Source: Bacillota bacterium | Lineage (GTDB): Bacteria; Bacillota; Clostridia; Christensenellales; Aristaeellaceae | Assembly (NCBI GenBank): GCA_023435435.1 | Contig: JAEYRW010000021.1 | Span: 1-29,726 of the forward strand | Length of the DNA: 29,726 nt | Direction of reading: 5' to 3' | Shown: piece by piece, positions 28,572-29,726 of the stretch | Layout of the letters: the number at the start of each line of letters is the position of its first letter | Numbering within the stretch: the stretch's first letter is position 1 | The notes under the pieces: generated by a model | Seen by the model: the letters and a program-made list of their open reading frames with translations, nothing else | The model's database searches: none | Told to the model about the DNA's origin: nothing | Made by a program: the position numbers and the translations under genes

Positions 28572-29489
28572 ATGAGACCCATCGTCGCCATCATCTATGA
28601 CTTTGACAAGACGCTCTCGCCGGGCGATATGCAGGAATACGGCTTCATGCCGGAGGTGCGCACCAGCCCCGACGAGTTCTGGGGGCTGTGCCGCGAATTC
28701 GCTTTGGCCCAACGCGCCGACGGCATCCTTTCGTACATGTACATGATGATCGAAAAGGCGCGCGGCTCGTTTGACCTGACCCGGGACAAGCTCGAGGCCC
28801 TCGGGCGGGACATCATGTTTTTTCCCGGCGTGGAGACGTGGTTTGACCGGATCAACGCCATCGGCCTTTGCTGCGGCGTGCAGGTCGAGCACTACATCAT
28901 TTCGTCCGGCCTTTACGAAATCATCAAAGGTTCCCGCGTGGGCGACAAATTCAAGGAGATTTTTGCCGCCTCCTTCTGCTACGATGGGGACAACAGGCCC
29001 ATTTGGCCCGCGACAGCGGTCAACTACACCTCCAAGACCCAGTACCTCTTTCGCATCAACAAGGGAATCCTCGACGTGACCAACGACAGCGACCTCAACG
29101 CCTATACGCCCCATTTCAAGCGCCGCATTCCGTTCTCCAACATGATCTACATCGGCGACGGGCTGACGGACGTGCCGTGCATGAAAATGACCAAGCAGCG
29201 CGGCGGCTACTCCGTTGCCGTGCATGCGCCGGGCGAGACGGCCGTCTCAGACGACATGCTGCTCCACAGCCGCGCAGACTTTGCGGTCGACGCGAATTAC
29301 GAACAGGGCTGTGAGCTCGAGGAAATCGTGCGTGAGCTCTTTGTCCGCATTTACGCCACCCACGCCCTCAACGAGCGCCACGAGCGCCAGAAGAACGAAG
29401 CCTACGAGCGCAAGGGCGGCAAAATGCAGCTCGACATCGGGCTGCGCGGCGGGCTTCAAGCCGAGGAAGCCATGGAGGATCTGGAATAA
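28572..29489 (+). CDS. HAD superfamily hydrolase
   Basis: A 305-residue phosphatase-like protein. Motif I is YDFDKTLS (Asp10 nucleophile, Asp12 acid/base), motif II lies in IISSGLYEII, and motif IV is IYIGDGLTDVPCM with the Mg2+-binding Asp residues. The cap region between about 20 and 100 is helical. The C-terminal 50 residues are charged and helical (HERHERQKNEAYERKGG). The substrate is unknown. CAGGAGG lies 6 bases before the ATG, and the upstream hairpin is close to it. It is followed 65 bases later by a small Cys-rich gene. Confidence 0.9.
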   Translation: MRPIVAIIYDFDKTLSPGDMQEYGFMPEVRTSPDEFWGLCREFALAQRADGILSYMYMMIEKARGSFDLTRDKLEALGRDIMFFPGVETWFDRINAIGLCCGVQVEHYIISSGLYEIIKGSRVGDKFKEIFAASFCYDGDNRPIWPATAVNYTSKTQYLFRINKGILDVTNDSDLNAYTPHFKRRIPFSNMIYIGDGLTDVPCMKMTKQRGGYSVAVHAPGETAVSDDMLLHSRADFAVDANYEQGCELEEIVRELFVRIYATHALNERHERQKNEAYERKGGKMQLDIGLRGGLQAEEAMEDLE

Positions 29490-29554
29490 TTCCGGCAAAT
29501 CCTGTATGAACCGCGCTTTTGCCGGGCATACTCAACGCAACGGAGGTGTTGCGT

Positions 29555-29692
29555 GTGGTCGAATGTTCCATGTGCGGCAAGAGGGGAGACGCGCGCTCCA
29601 TGCGTCTGTGCAGTCTGTGCGGCGCACCGCTGTGCGATGAGTGCGCCGAAAGAGGCAACGGCATCTGCGATCAGTGCGCGGACGAGGAGTGA
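29555..29692 (+). CDS. Small Cys-rich protein with four CxxC motifs (45 residues)
   Basis: A GTG start with GGAGG 8 bases upstream gives 45 codons that encode CSMC, CSLC, CDEC and CDQC, eight cysteines in pairs spaced like a double zinc finger (B-box/RING-like or twin zinc ribbon). The rest is charged, with an acidic C-terminus (ADEE). An in-frame TTG two codons earlier is too close to the RBS. The good RBS, regular Cys spacing and repeat copy C just downstream support a real gene. It could be a zinc-binding adaptor; function is unknown. Confidence 0.72.
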   Translation: MVECSMCGKRGDARSMRLCSLCGAPLCDECAERGNGICDQCADEE

Positions 29693-29704
29693 CGGGGGAG
29701 GACG

Positions 29705-29726
29705 ATGCCGGGGCTCTGCCCCGGAC
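29705..29726 (+). repeat. Dispersed two-hairpin repeat, copy C (cut by the window end)
   Basis: GCCGGGGC, loop TCT, then GCCCCGG form the first hairpin of the repeat, 12-13 bases after the stop of the small Cys-rich gene. The second hairpin would lie beyond the window. Confidence 0.55.

Noticed and set aside
26939..28594. A 551-residue minus-strand open frame opposite the peptidoglycan-binding protein gene
   Set aside because: Antisense to a gene with clear domains and RBS; its composition is typical of a shadow frame.

Overview
The window is GC-rich, gene-dense DNA. It looks like an anaerobic, high-GC Clostridia-type Bacillota (possibly a gut Christensenellales or Oscillospirales relative; the exact taxon cannot be read from the sequence). 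This rests on a T-box leader on serS, a YetF/DUF4363 pair, a TIGR03905-type TSCPD protein, an EFR1-type flavodoxin-ferredoxin, an AmmeMemoRadiSam operon, strong Shine-Dalgarno sites and consensus sigma-A promoters. There is no sign of phage, IS element, CRISPR array, rRNA or tRNA. It reads as chromosomal housekeeping and accessory-metabolic sequence, with most genes in short, tightly coupled operons.

Layout. 1-2.9 kb: an Rrf2 regulator divergent from a two-gene AmmeMemoRadiSam operon, a fused MEMO-AMMECR1 protein overlapping a radical SAM enzyme. 2.9-6.3 kb, minus strand: a PacL-type P-type Ca2+/Mn2+ ATPase and a GNAT acetyltransferase, preceded by a structured leader with an intrinsic terminator that looks like a metal riboswitch. 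6.3-8.8 kb: an operon of a nucleosidase-family protein, a D-2-hydroxyacid dehydrogenase and a sugar isomerase/epimerase-type TIM barrel. 8.9-10.9 kb, minus: a zinc-ribbon protein and a membrane-anchored CapA-type protein. 11.0-12.2 kb: DUF421 (YetF) and DUF4363. 12.15-15.2 kb: an iron-sulfur flavoprotein-like gene, a Mbeg1-like alpha/beta hydrolase, a small DUF1508 (YegP-like) unit and an MFS transporter.

15.2-19.8 kb, minus: a flavodoxin overlapping a four-helix membrane protein with two H-x13-H haem signatures and a C-terminal FMN-binding domain; an EFR1-type ferredoxin; a YhaM-like exoribonuclease; and serS with a serine T-box leader. 19.8-20.7 kb: ispE. 20.7-21.2 kb: a hairpin-rich non-coding region bounded by copies of a dispersed two-hairpin repeat. 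21.2-25.5 kb, minus: the operon galM-gltX-phosphodiesterase-PHP phosphoesterase. 25.6-26.9 kb: an operon of a TSCPD protein, a small membrane protein and a zinc phospholipase C-like protein. 27.0-29.7 kb: a zinc-ribbon/TM/peptidoglycan-binding protein, an HAD phosphatase and a 45-residue protein with four CxxC motifs.

The most interesting points are: (1) the predicted bis-haem/FMN membrane protein coupled to a flavodoxin, with an EFR1 ferredoxin just upstream, which together suggest an extracytoplasmic electron-transfer route; (2) the ATPase leader, where a possible yybP-ykoY-like P1 helix competes with a terminator; (3) the nucleosidase, with Asn where the general-acid Asp is expected, in an unusual operon; (4) a dispersed two-hairpin repeat found four times, always just after a stop codon and in the gene's orientation; (5) a 16-bp palindrome carrying two divergent TATAAT boxes with no gene downstream on either side; (6) two small genes that automated callers would probably miss.
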